Assembly (NCBI RefSeq): GCF_030693625.1
Contig: NZ_JAUYAF010000018.1
Location: forward strand, 1-64,000
Direction: 5' to 3'
Source of the DNA: Phenylobacterium sp.
GTDB lineage: Bacteria; Pseudomonadota; Alphaproteobacteria; Caulobacterales; Caulobacteraceae
Length of the DNA stretch: 64,000 bases
Shown: piece by piece, positions 1-7,494 of the stretch
Numbering within the stretch: position 1 is the stretch's first letter
How the letters are laid out: each line of letters opens with the position of its first letter
Program-made: the position numbers and the translations under genes
Notes under the pieces: model-generated
Told to the model about the DNA's origin: nothing
The model's database searches: none
Seen by the model: the letters and a program-made list of their open reading frames with translations, nothing else

Positions 1-1
1 C

Positions 2-133
2 CTCGCCCTCATCCGAAAGCTCGCCCTCAACATCATCCGACAGCACCCCGCCAAGGGATCCATCAAGACCAAAATCAAGCGGGCCGGATGGGATGACGCC
101 TTCCTCTTCTCAATGCTCGGTCATATGCGATAG
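2..133 (+). CDS. ISAs1-family transposase, C-terminal end (cut by window edge)
   Basis: The first 43 codons of the window read in one open frame with no start and end in TAG. The peptide begins LALIRKLALN and contains KRAGWDDAFLFSML just before the stop. From family knowledge this is the typical tail of ISAs1/H-repeat DDE transposases (a basic LALxRxLALNLL segment, then KxxRAGWDxxYL near the terminus). No disruption is visible in this part, but the N-terminal DDE core lies outside the window, so activity cannot be judged. No clear terminal inverted repeat is seen in the next 100 bases; a palindromic repeat follows directly. Confidence 0.7.
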   Translation, partial: LALIRKLALNIIRQHPAKGSIKTKIKRAGWDDAFLFSMLGHMR

Positions 134-135
134 CC

Positions 136-290
136 CTGCCCCTCCGGGGGAGGGGGACCGCGGAGCGGTGGAGGGGGTTGGGGCCGCGCCAATCCAACGG
201 CCTAAGCCCCCTCCGTCTCGCGGCCGCTGGCCACGATCCACCTCCCCCGAACCGGCCTGCGGCCTGGGGGAGGAATTGGGCGGAGCTGCC
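136..290. repeat. Dispersed palindromic intergenic repeat
   Basis: Alternating blocks of CCTCCGGGGGAGG and CCCCCTCC/GGAGGGGG type, with arms able to pair across about 150 bases (for example the GGTGGAGGGGG block near 168-178 against CCACCTCCCCC near 239-249). From general knowledge, such elements are scattered between genes in Caulobacter-Phenylobacterium genomes. It has no convincing reading frame and lies just behind the ISAs1 fragment. Confidence 0.6.
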
Positions 291-420
291 CTGCATCGGC
301 GTGTTCGGATGAATTGCTGCCCAGGCTTTAGGCAGGCGGCGTGAACTCATTGGGTGTTGAGCGCCGCGCCATATCCGCCGCCCGCGCCGCGCCTACCCTG
401 GAACCTCGCCTGGAGGTTCG

Positions 421-541
421 CATGACCCCTCGAAAAGCCGCCCCGAAGCCCGACAAGCCGCCGGCCGCCGTCCCGTGGGTCGTGCTGCTGCGCTCGGCCC
501 TGTTCCAGGCCATGACCGTCCGGGCCGACCGGCTGGGCTAG
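421..541 (+). CDS. Tiny basic ORF, 39 aa, unknown
   Basis: ATG at 421 follows GGAGG at 411-415 at good spacing, and the frame runs 39 codons to TAG. The peptide starts MTPRKAAPKPDKPPAAVPWV, then has a short hydrophobic stretch (VPWVVLLRSALFQAM) and ends RADRLG. I do not recognise a family. Its TAG sits inside a CTAG palindrome shared with the stop codon of the opposing NikR-like gene, an arrangement seen at four other convergent pairs in this window. That supports a real stop, but a frame this short can arise by chance. Confidence 0.35.
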
Positions 542-1041
542 CGGGCGCCGGCCCGGCGGCGGAGGGGAGCCGCGGGCTCGCTCGTCCCATGGGCATGCAG
601 GGGCGGCAGCAGCGACCGCGTCGTCACCAGCTTCAACTGTTGCACCGCGCGCACCCGCCGCAGCCGGTCGCACAGCTGTTGCAGCCGCACCGCCGAGCCC
701 TGGACCAGCAGCACCTCCAGCGAGCGATCCTCCTCCAGGAAGACGTGCTGCGAGGAAATCACCTCCGGCAGGTACTCGCTCTGCACACGGGCGAGCGCAT
801 GCCGCACGCGGCCGCTCTCGGCGCGGTAGATCAGGGTGATGGTTCCGGCCATGACACCGTCGGCCAGGCCGTCCTCGGTGTCGGCCAGCTCATGGCGGAT
901 CAGTTCGGCGATCATCTGCGAACGGCTGGGCAGGCCCCGGCGCGACACCATGGCGTCGAGCTGGGCCAGCAGCTTGCCGGGCAGGCTGATGCCGATGCGG
1001 GCGAGTTGCGGAAGCAGGTCCTGGTCCAAGGCGTAATCCAA
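538..1041 (-). CDS. NikR-like ribbon-helix-helix regulator with degenerate nickel site
   Basis: Encodes 167 aa. Residues about 14-55 form a ribbon-helix-helix DNA-binding fold (RIGISLPGKLLAQLDAMV, then SRSQMIAELIRHEL). Residues about 65-145 resemble the ACT-like regulatory domain of the nickel repressor NikR (GTITLIY, then SQHVFLEEDRSLEVLLVQG). By alignment to E. coli NikR, H87 is kept (H99 here), but H89 is F101, C95 is S107 and the H76 position lacks a histidine, so three of four high-affinity nickel ligands are missing. It probably still binds DNA but with another or no metal cue. The only plausible start is TTG at 1041; the ribosome site is weak. No nickel transporter gene lies next to it. 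Confidence 0.72.
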   Translation of the reverse strand: MDYALDQDLLPQLARIGISLPGKLLAQLDAMVSRRGLPSRSQMIAELIRHELADTEDGLADGVMAGTITLIYRAESGRVRHALARVQSEYLPEVISSQHVFLEEDRSLEVLLVQGSAVRLQQLCDRLRRVRAVQQLKLVTTRSLLPPLHAHGTSEPAAPLRRRAGAR

Positions 1042-1140
1042 CTCTGACTGACGCGGGGCGACCGCAGCTTAACAGTCGCATGGCGGGTGCGGACCGATCA
1101 ACGCGCCAGGGTCGATTTGGCGGACTCTCGGTTGGCAGCC

Positions 1141-1869
1141 TCAGGAGAGGGCAGCCGCCGGGGTGTCGCGGTCGATCAGGGTCCACTCCGCCGGGTCCAC
1201 CGCGCGCAGGTCGGTTCCCTCCAGCCACGGGTAGGACGACAGGGTCACCCGGCGTGAGCCGCCCGCGACCTTGCCGTAGCAGATCGGCATCGAGAGCGCG
1301 GCGATGGCCGCGTCGCGGTTCCCGGCGGCCAGCGCCTCCGTCACGTGGACGGTGAGCGACTGCGCCGGCGCCAGGGACGTGGCGCGGTCGCGGATCTCCA
1401 GGAAGTGCTCGCCGGCGATCACCAGCAGGCCCTTGGCCTCGCCGGCCAGGCGGTAGGCTTCGAGCGGGGCTGCGGCGGGGGCCTCCTGGCGCCAGATCTC
1501 CTGGTATTCCGAGTGGATGCCGTCCTCGATCATGACGCCGTCCTTCACCGCGAAGGTCGCCTCGTCCACCGAGTCGTTGGGCGGCTGGTAATCGAGGTCG
1601 CGCCGCCAGAGGCAGACGTTTCCGGTGGCGGTCAGCTCGCCGGCGAAGCCCTGGACGGCGGCCATGTCGATCAGCTCGGCGTCGGTATAGTCGGCGAAAC
1701 CCGTGGCGCCCTCGCGCCGGGGCCGGTCGGCCTTCACTCGGATATCGGCGTACCAGGACCTGGTCTGCAGCCAGAGGACCCGGGTCGTCTCGTCGCGGTA
1801 GCCCGCGGGCGTGGTGATCACCTCGCGGCGCCACAGGCCGGTGAGCTCGGGGGGGACATGGGCCGACAT
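1141..1869 (-). CDS. Unfamiliar 242-aa protein at the end of the polyamine-type ABC operon (possibly HRI1-like)
   Basis: ATG at 1869 is two bases after the stop of the upstream permease gene, so it is most likely the last gene of the ABC operon. The protein starts MSAHVPPELTGLWRREVITT and carries RVLWLQTRSWYADIRVKADR near residues 29-48, then GNVCLWRRDLDYQPP and several short Trp/Asp-rich strands, suggesting an all-beta, lipocalin-like fold. There is no signal peptide or membrane segment, so it should be cytosolic. The GLWRR...LWLQT...YADIR pattern reminds me of bacterial relatives of the fungal HRI1 family, but this is recall only. Operon position suggests a role tied to the imported substrate. 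Confidence 0.6.
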   Translation of the reverse strand: MSAHVPPELTGLWRREVITTPAGYRDETTRVLWLQTRSWYADIRVKADRPRREGATGFADYTDAELIDMAAVQGFAGELTATGNVCLWRRDLDYQPPNDSVDEATFAVKDGVMIEDGIHSEYQEIWRQEAPAAAPLEAYRLAGEAKGLLVIAGEHFLEIRDRATSLAPAQSLTVHVTEALAAGNRDAAIAALSMPICYGKVAGGSRRVTLSSYPWLEGTDLRAVDPAEWTLIDRDTPAAALS

Positions 1870-1871
1870 GG

Positions 1872-2687
1872 TTACGCCTCCAGGGGCCGGTGGCGGCCCA
1901 TGAGCTTGGGCAGGTCGCCGACGGCGGCCAGAAGGCTGAAGGCGGCGAAGCCCAGCAGGATGAAGATCACCGCGCCCACGCACATGGTGGGTTCATAGCC
2001 CGAGCGCAGGCTGGTGAACACGCGGATCGGCAGGGTCTGCACCGAGAAGCCGGCCACCATGTAGGCGATCAGGTACTCGTTCAGACTGAGGACGAAGACG
2101 TAGACCAGGGCGCAGAGGATGTAGGGGGTCATGGCCGGGCGGACCACCATGCGGAAGGCCTCGGCGTCGCCGGCGCCCATGGTGTGGGCGGCCTCGATCA
2201 GGGCCTTCTCGATGGACTGGAAGCCCACCGACAGCATGGCCACCGGGATGCCCAGCAGGATCACCGAGTGGCTGAGGATCACGTTCTCGATGCGGCCCAC
2301 ATGGCCCGCCATGCCCCAGAAGGCCGAGAACATCAGGGCGGTCACCACGCCCGGTAGGAGGAACAGTCCCGAGCCCACGCCGGCCAGGGCCTTGGCGGCC
2401 TTGGAATTGTAGCGCCAGACGGCGTAGGCGATGGGCAGGGCGACGATCACCGCGATCACAGCGGCCAGGGCGCTGATGGAGAGCGAGGTCTCCAGAGACT
2501 TCATCCAGCCGGCGTCGGTGAAGAAGGCCTTGTACCATTTCAGGCTGAGCTCGCTGGGCGGGAAGCTCATCCGCCGGCCCTCGTTGAACGAGACGCCGAT
2601 CACCACCACCAGGGGCGCGGCGATGAAGAGGGCGACCAGGGCGAGGAAGCCGCGGCGTAGGATCGTCGAGACCAGGCCTTCGTTCAT
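1872..2687 (-). CDS. ABC transporter permease, PotI-like
   Basis: A 271-aa inner-membrane permease starting MNEGLVSTILRRGFLALVAL, with six predicted transmembrane segments. The conserved EAA loop is visible (IEAAHTMGAGDAEAFRMV), where the ATPase docks. Periplasmic and membrane segments match the PotI/PotC class of the spermidine/putrescine importer family. ATG at 2687 overlaps the TGA of the preceding permease as ATGA, which fixes the start and indicates translational coupling. It would pair with the other permease to form the channel. A longer open frame continues upstream but only shadows the neighbouring genes. Confidence 0.88.
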   Translation of the reverse strand: MNEGLVSTILRRGFLALVALFIAAPLVVVIGVSFNEGRRMSFPPSELSLKWYKAFFTDAGWMKSLETSLSISALAAVIAVIVALPIAYAVWRYNSKAAKALAGVGSGLFLLPGVVTALMFSAFWGMAGHVGRIENVILSHSVILLGIPVAMLSVGFQSIEKALIEAAHTMGAGDAEAFRMVVRPAMTPYILCALVYVFVLSLNEYLIAYMVAGFSVQTLPIRVFTSLRSGYEPTMCVGAVIFILLGFAAFSLLAAVGDLPKLMGRHRPLEA

Positions 2688-3577
2688 GACGCGGGGCTCC
2701 CGGCCCGGGTAAGCAGGCGAACCAGGCCAAGCAGGCCCACCATCAGCGCGACCAGGGCCACGGCCTGGGCGGCGGCCAGCGGCAGGTTGCCGGTGGTCAT
2801 GGCGCCGTTGGAGATAAGGATCCCCACCGTCCACTGCTGCGGCCGCCCCAGCACCAGCGGGGTCAGGTAGGAGCCGACGGTGAAGATCACCACCAGCAGG
2901 CCCGCCGAAAGCAGCGGCCCCTTCACCATCGGCGCCACCACGGTGAGGAAGGCGCGGGCGGGCGAGGCGCCCATGGTGGTGGCCGCCGCCGGTATGTCGT
3001 CGTCCAGCTGCGACATGGCCGGATAGAGGAAGAGGATGATGTAGGGCAGGACCAGATAGACCAGGCAGACCATGACGGCCGCGAAATTGGGATAGAGCGA
3101 GTGGACGGAGTCCATGATCCCCAGCGCCACCAGGGCCTTCACCAGGCCGCCGCCGCCCGATAGCAGCACCTGGAACGAGAAGACGATCAGCACCTCCGAC
3201 AGGGACAGGGTCGAGAGCAGGCCCACCAGCCAGGTGATCTGGGCGCGGCGCTTCATGCGGCTGATGAAATAGGCGACGGGGAAGGCCAGGGCGACGCTGA
3301 TCACCGCGGTGGTGAGCGCGAGCGTGAAGGAGAAAAGGGCCACCTTCAGGAACTGCGGATTGAGCAGCTGGCGGTACTGGGTCAGCTCCAGGCCGGCCCG
3401 CCACAGGCCGCCGTCCTCCCGGTGCGCGAAGCTCAGCTGCACCAGCAGGAACAGCGGGATCAGGCACAGGACGATCAGGAACAGGGTGGGCAGGGAGAGC
3501 AGGCCGGCCAGCACGACCTGGTCGCGGCTGCGGGGCTCGGTGTCCTTGGCCCTGAGCGGGACGGCGAGGTCGGTCAT
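2684..3577 (-). CDS. ABC transporter permease, PotH-like
   Basis: A 297-aa permease beginning MTDLAVPLRAKDTEPRSRDQ, with a short cytoplasmic N-terminus and about six membrane spans. The EAA-like coupling loop reads IPAAATTMGASPARAFLTVV. It matches the PotH/PotB class, the first permease of spermidine/putrescine-type importers. ATG at 3577 overlaps the ATPase stop as ATGA, and its own stop overlaps the next permease the same way, so ATPase and both permeases are one tightly coupled unit. Upstream in-frame codons are inside the ATPase gene and were not used. Confidence 0.88.
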   Translation of the reverse strand: MTDLAVPLRAKDTEPRSRDQVVLAGLLSLPTLFLIVLCLIPLFLLVQLSFAHREDGGLWRAGLELTQYRQLLNPQFLKVALFSFTLALTTAVISVALAFPVAYFISRMKRRAQITWLVGLLSTLSLSEVLIVFSFQVLLSGGGGLVKALVALGIMDSVHSLYPNFAAVMVCLVYLVLPYIILFLYPAMSQLDDDIPAAATTMGASPARAFLTVVAPMVKGPLLSAGLLVVIFTVGSYLTPLVLGRPQQWTVGILISNGAMTTGNLPLAAAQAVALVALMVGLLGLVRLLTRAGSPAS

Positions 3578-4626
3578 GCGGCCAGAACGCGGCACTGGTT
3601 CCGCGGCAGGCGCAGGTGGGCGATATCGCCGGTCCCGGCGCCCATCCAGTCGCGGGGCTGGACGACGCTGAGGACGTCGCGGCCATCGCAATCGAGGTGA
3701 ACCTCGACGCTGGAGCCCATGTCGCGGATGAAGGTGATCCGTCCCGAGACGGTGTTGTCCCCCGCGCCATTGGCGGCGGTCAGCTGGATGTCCTCGGGGC
3801 GGATAGACAGGGTCGCCAGGCTGGCCGTGGCCGGCTGGGACATGGGGGCGACCTTGAGGATGTTGGCCCCGAAGCGGACCGTCTCGTGGTCCAGCACCTC
3901 CACCGGCAGCAGGTTGGACAGGCCGATGAAGTTGGCCACAAAGGTGTTGGCCGGGGCGCGGTAGATCGACAGCGGACTGCCGTACTGCTGGATCTTGCCG
4001 TCGCCCATGACGGCGATGCTGTCGGCCATGGACATGGCCTCGCGCTGGTCGTGGGTCACCAGGATGGTGGTGATCTGCAGGCGCTTCTGCAGCAGGCGCA
4101 GCTCGATCTGCATCTCTTCCCGCAGCTTGGCGTCCAGGGCCGAGAAGGGCTCGTCCAGCAGGAACACCGGCGGCTCCTGGGCCAGCGCCCGGGCGATGGC
4201 GACCCGCTGGCGCTGGCCGCCGGAAAGCTGGCTGACCGCCCGCTTCTCCATGCCCGGCAGACGCACCAGGGTCAGCAGCTCGTCGACACGGGCCTTGCGC
4301 TGGCGGGCGTCCTGGCCCTGGAGACGGAGGCTGAAGGCGACGTTCTCGCCGACCGACAGGTGGGGGAAGAGGGCCAGCGACTGGAAGACCATGCCGAACT
4401 TCCGGACATTGGCCGGCTGGCGGGTGATGTCGCGGCCGTTGAGCGCGATGGACCCTTCGCCCGGCGATTCCAGGCCCGCGATCATCCGCATGAGGGTGGT
4501 CTTGCCGCAGCCGGAGGGACCCAGGAAGCAGACGAACTCCCCCTGCGGGATGGACAGCGAGACGTCGTCGACGGCGAGGTGGGCGCCGAAGGCCTTGGTG
4601 ACCTTGCTGATCTCAAGTCCGAACAT
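3574..4626 (-). CDS. ABC transporter ATPase, PotG/PotA-like
   Basis: A 350-aa importer ATPase. Walker A is GPSGCGKTT (residues 36-44), the Q-loop lies in GMVFQSLALFPH, the signature is LSGGQRQRVAIARAL, Walker B with D-loop is VFLLDEPFSALD, and the switch histidine is in VTHDQ. The C-terminal about 110 residues form a TOBE domain (LSIRPEDIQL), as in PotA/PotG. It powers the two permeases encoded immediately downstream. Start ATG at 4626 lies 12 bases after the binding-protein stop. All catalytic motifs are intact. Confidence 0.92.
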   Translation of the reverse strand: MFGLEISKVTKAFGAHLAVDDVSLSIPQGEFVCFLGPSGCGKTTLMRMIAGLESPGEGSIALNGRDITRQPANVRKFGMVFQSLALFPHLSVGENVAFSLRLQGQDARQRKARVDELLTLVRLPGMEKRAVSQLSGGQRQRVAIARALAQEPPVFLLDEPFSALDAKLREEMQIELRLLQKRLQITTILVTHDQREAMSMADSIAVMGDGKIQQYGSPLSIYRAPANTFVANFIGLSNLLPVEVLDHETVRFGANILKVAPMSQPATASLATLSIRPEDIQLTAANGAGDNTVSGRITFIRDMGSSVEVHLDCDGRDVLSVVQPRDWMGAGTGDIAHLRLPRNQCRVLAA

Positions 4627-4638
4627 GGCGCACGCTCC

Positions 4639-5733
4639 TCAGCTGGAGATCATCTTGGTGAAGTTGGTCGCCATGAAATCGAGGTGCTCGGCGCGCGCCT
4701 TGGTGTTGATGGTGATGGGCGGGATGTCGCTGGAGACCTTGTTGAACTCGGCGTCGGTCAGATCCATCAGCTCGCGCTTGATGAGCGGCGGGGCGTTGAC
4801 CTTCCGCGCGATCAACTGCTGCGCCTCGGGCGTGCACATGAAATTTATGAAGGCGTCGGCCTGGGCGACCTTGGTGGACGCCATCGGCTGGCACCAGCAG
4901 CCGAAATCGATCACCGCGCCCTCCTTGGGGAAGATGATGGAGAGCGGCGTGCCGCTGGCCTTCAGGGTGGCGGCGACGTCGGCGAAATAGACGCCGCCCT
5001 TCACCTCGCCGTTCTCCAGGGCGGTCTGCATGGTGCCCTCGGAATCCCACCACAGCTTGGTGTTGGGCTTCAGTTCGGCGAGCTTGGCGATCACCTGCAG
5101 GATGCCGGCCTCGGTGTTGAGGATTTCGCCCCCGCCGAAGTAGGTGGCCGCGGCGATGTCGAAGATCGGGCTGGTGCCGGCGCCGGCCAGACCCCAGGCG
5201 TCGCGATAGGCCGGGTCCCACAGGGTGGTCCAGCTGGTGGGGGCGGTCTTGATCTGGTCTGGATTGACCACCAGGGCCAGGAACCAGCCGAGCGCGCCGA
5301 CGCCGTCGATCCCCTTCGGACCGGTGGAGACGTACTGGGCGGGCAGGTTGCCGAGATTGGTGAGGGGCTTGGGGTCGCGTATCCGCCAGAGGTTGGCGTT
5401 GCGGCCGCGGTTGATATCGACCGCGGTGGAGATGCAGAGGTCCATCGGGGCGATGCCGGCCTTGTTGGCCTCGATCAGCTGCAGCAGGAACTGAAGTCCG
5501 GCCGGCTGGGGGATCGACTCGACCTTGATGCCGCTGGCCTTTTCGAAGACGGGGTAGACGTACTTCGACATCGCCTCCTCGAAGTTGCCGCCGTAGCTGG
5601 AGACCTTGAGTGTGTCGGCGCCGCCGCCTGACGCCTTGGGGGAGCAGGCCGCCAGGCTCAGCCCGGCCGCGCCCATCAGCAGGCCCCGTCGGTTCAGCAA
5701 GCCCGGTCGTCGGCCGTCTTGGTCTGCGTCCAT
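4639..5733 (-). CDS. Periplasmic substrate-binding lipoprotein, PotD/PotF-like
   Basis: A 364-aa extracellular solute-binding protein. The N-terminus has twin arginines (LNRRGLLMGAAGLSLAAC) followed by the lipobox LAAC, so it is likely exported and lipid-anchored. The mature part opens with LKVSSYGGNFEEAMSKYVYP, the usual first strand of the PotD family, followed by WWDSEGTMQTAL and FGCWCQPMAST. It should capture a polyamine-type cation for the ABC importer; the exact ligand cannot be read from sequence. ATG at 5733 was preferred to GTG at 5739 because GGAG sits 7 bases upstream of the ATG but almost touches the GTG. First gene of the minus-strand operon. Confidence 0.88.
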   Translation of the reverse strand: MDADQDGRRPGLLNRRGLLMGAAGLSLAACSPKASGGGADTLKVSSYGGNFEEAMSKYVYPVFEKASGIKVESIPQPAGLQFLLQLIEANKAGIAPMDLCISTAVDINRGRNANLWRIRDPKPLTNLGNLPAQYVSTGPKGIDGVGALGWFLALVVNPDQIKTAPTSWTTLWDPAYRDAWGLAGAGTSPIFDIAAATYFGGGEILNTEAGILQVIAKLAELKPNTKLWWDSEGTMQTALENGEVKGGVYFADVAATLKASGTPLSIIFPKEGAVIDFGCWCQPMASTKVAQADAFINFMCTPEAQQLIARKVNAPPLIKRELMDLTDAEFNKVSSDIPPITINTKARAEHLDFMATNFTKMISS

Positions 5734-5994
5734 AGCCACGCTCCATTCCTACCCTCTGACAGTCGATCCGCGCCGGAGGGCTGGCAAAGCCTGCCGGACG
5801 TGGCCGCGGGGCCCTGTCCCGATTGCCCTGAACCCGTGCAAGGAAGGGGCGCTCGGCGACTACGTTTCGAGCAGTTCGTACTACTGAGCAGGCGCCGCGC
5901 CAGAGACTCCGGTTCGATGAGCAGGCGGGAGCGGCGCGGCCGGCTCAGGCGCGGAAGGATGGCCTCGACACCTGTTCAAGCGAGGCTCCGCCCC
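5734..5994. promoter_or_regulatory. Divergent intergenic region between ABC importer and aldehyde dehydrogenase
   Basis: About 260 bases separate the divergent start codons and must hold both promoters. I could not assign -35/-10 boxes or an operator with confidence. Open frames extending the dehydrogenase upstream through this region lack a well-placed ribosome site and look spurious. Confidence 0.4.
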
Positions 5995-7449
5995 ATGCCC
6001 TACGACACCGAAATCGACGCCGCCGACCGGCCGCTGCTGATCGACAATGTCTGGCGCGCCGGCGGGGGCGGGGAGTGGCTGCCGGTCCTCAATCCGGTAG
6101 ACGAGAGCGTGCTCGGCCGCTTCGCGGTGGCCACCACGGCGGATCTCGACGAGGCCCTGGCCAGCGCCCAGGCGGCGTTCCTGAAATGGCGCGATGTGGG
6201 GCCGCTGGCCCGCGCCCAGGTCCTGCGGGGCGCCGTGCTGCTGATCTTGGAGCGGGCCGACGCCCTGGCCACCGCCCTCACCCGAGAACAGGGCAAGCCG
6301 TTTTCCCAGGCGCGAATGGAGATCGAGGGCTGCGCGCGGGCCTTCGACTGGGCCGCCGAGGAAGGTCGGCGGACCTATGGCCGGGTGATCCCCTCCAACA
6401 CGCCGGGCCTGATGTGGACCACAGGCCGCTTCCCCGTGGGGCCGGTGGCGGCCTTCACCCCCTGGAACTTCCCCGCCTCCCAGGCCGCCGCCAAGATCGG
6501 CAGCGCCATCGCCGCCGGCTGCTCGATCATCCTGAAGGGGCCGGAGGACGCCCCCAGCGGATGCGTGGGTCTGGCCCAGGCCCTGGTGGACGCAGGGCTT
6601 CCGCCCGGCGTCTTCACCCTGGTGTTTGGCCGCCCGCCGGAAATCTCCGAGCACCTGATCGCCTCGCCGATCATCCGCAAGGTGTCGTTCACCGGCTCGG
6701 TCCCGGTGGGCAAGCACTTGGCGGGGCTGGCCGCGGCCCAGATGAAGCCCTGCACAATGGAACTCGGCGGCCACGCGCCGGTGCTGGTGTTCGGCGACGT
6801 CGATCCGGTGGCCGCCGCCAGGACCCTGGTCATGGGCAAGTTCCGCAACGCCGGTCAGGTCTGCATCTCACCGACCCGGTTCATGATCGCCCAATCGATC
6901 TACGAGCCCTTCGTGGAGGCCTTCGTCGAAGGCGCCAAGGCGCTCGTCGTGGGGAACGGTCTGGACCCCGCCACCGAGATGGGGCCGCTCGCCAACGACC
7001 GCCGCGTGGCCTCGGTGGAGGCCATGGTCGCCGACGCCGTGGCCAAGGGGGCGACCCTGCGCACCGGCGGCGAGCGGATCGGCAACACCGGCTACTTCTA
7101 CCGGCCCACGGTGCTCACCGACGTGCCGGAGACCGCGAAGGTCCTGCACGACGAGCCCTTCGGACCCATCGCCGTGATGGCGCCCTTCGCCGACCGGGAA
7201 GAGGCCATGGCGCGGGCCAACGCCACGCCCTTCGGACTGGCGGCCTACGCCTTCACCCGCAGCCAGGAGGACGCCGCCTTCGTCGCTCGCCGCTTTGAAA
7301 GCGGCATGGTGGGGATCAACACCTTCATGATCGGCGGCGCCGAGGCCCCCTTCGGCGGGATCAAGGAAAGCGGCTATGGCCGCGAGGGCGGCATGGAGGG
7401 CATCGACGCCTACCTCACCACCAAGGTGGTGGCCCAAATGCCAGGCTAG
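5995..7449 (+). CDS. NAD(P)-dependent aldehyde dehydrogenase (succinate-semialdehyde dehydrogenase type)
   Basis: A 484-aa class of the aldehyde dehydrogenase superfamily, normal length. It oxidises an aldehyde to the acid with NAD(P)+. Visible motifs: FTPWNFPAS in the cofactor domain, FTGSVPVGK, the general base in MELGGHAP (about E256), the nucleophile in NAGQVCISPTRF (about C290), and EAPFGGIKESGYGREGG near the end. It most resembles GabD/semialdehyde dehydrogenases. Being divergent from a polyamine-type importer, a role in oxidising aminobutyraldehyde or succinate semialdehyde from putrescine is plausible but inferred. ATG at 5995 has GAGG 9 bases upstream; ATG at 5959 has an almost abutting GGAAGG and was not chosen. 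Confidence 0.88.
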   Translation: MPYDTEIDAADRPLLIDNVWRAGGGGEWLPVLNPVDESVLGRFAVATTADLDEALASAQAAFLKWRDVGPLARAQVLRGAVLLILERADALATALTREQGKPFSQARMEIEGCARAFDWAAEEGRRTYGRVIPSNTPGLMWTTGRFPVGPVAAFTPWNFPASQAAAKIGSAIAAGCSIILKGPEDAPSGCVGLAQALVDAGLPPGVFTLVFGRPPEISEHLIASPIIRKVSFTGSVPVGKHLAGLAAAQMKPCTMELGGHAPVLVFGDVDPVAAARTLVMGKFRNAGQVCISPTRFMIAQSIYEPFVEAFVEGAKALVVGNGLDPATEMGPLANDRRVASVEAMVADAVAKGATLRTGGERIGNTGYFYRPTVLTDVPETAKVLHDEPFGPIAVMAPFADREEAMARANATPFGLAAYAFTRSQEDAAFVARRFESGMVGINTFMIGGAEAPFGGIKESGYGREGGMEGIDAYLTTKVVAQMPG

Positions 7450-7494
7450 GGCCGGAACCCCACGCGAGACAGATCGCCGACCCGCGGTTTATGA

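Noticed and set aside
1872..3770. 632-codon minus-strand frame suggesting a large fused permease
   Set aside because: Only the last 271 codons are protein-like; the ATGA junction at 2684-2687 shows where the real gene begins.
3616..5631. Long plus-strand open frame (671 codons) across the ABC importer
   Set aside because: Antisense shadow of the high-GC importer genes; low-complexity, no family motif and no ribosome site.
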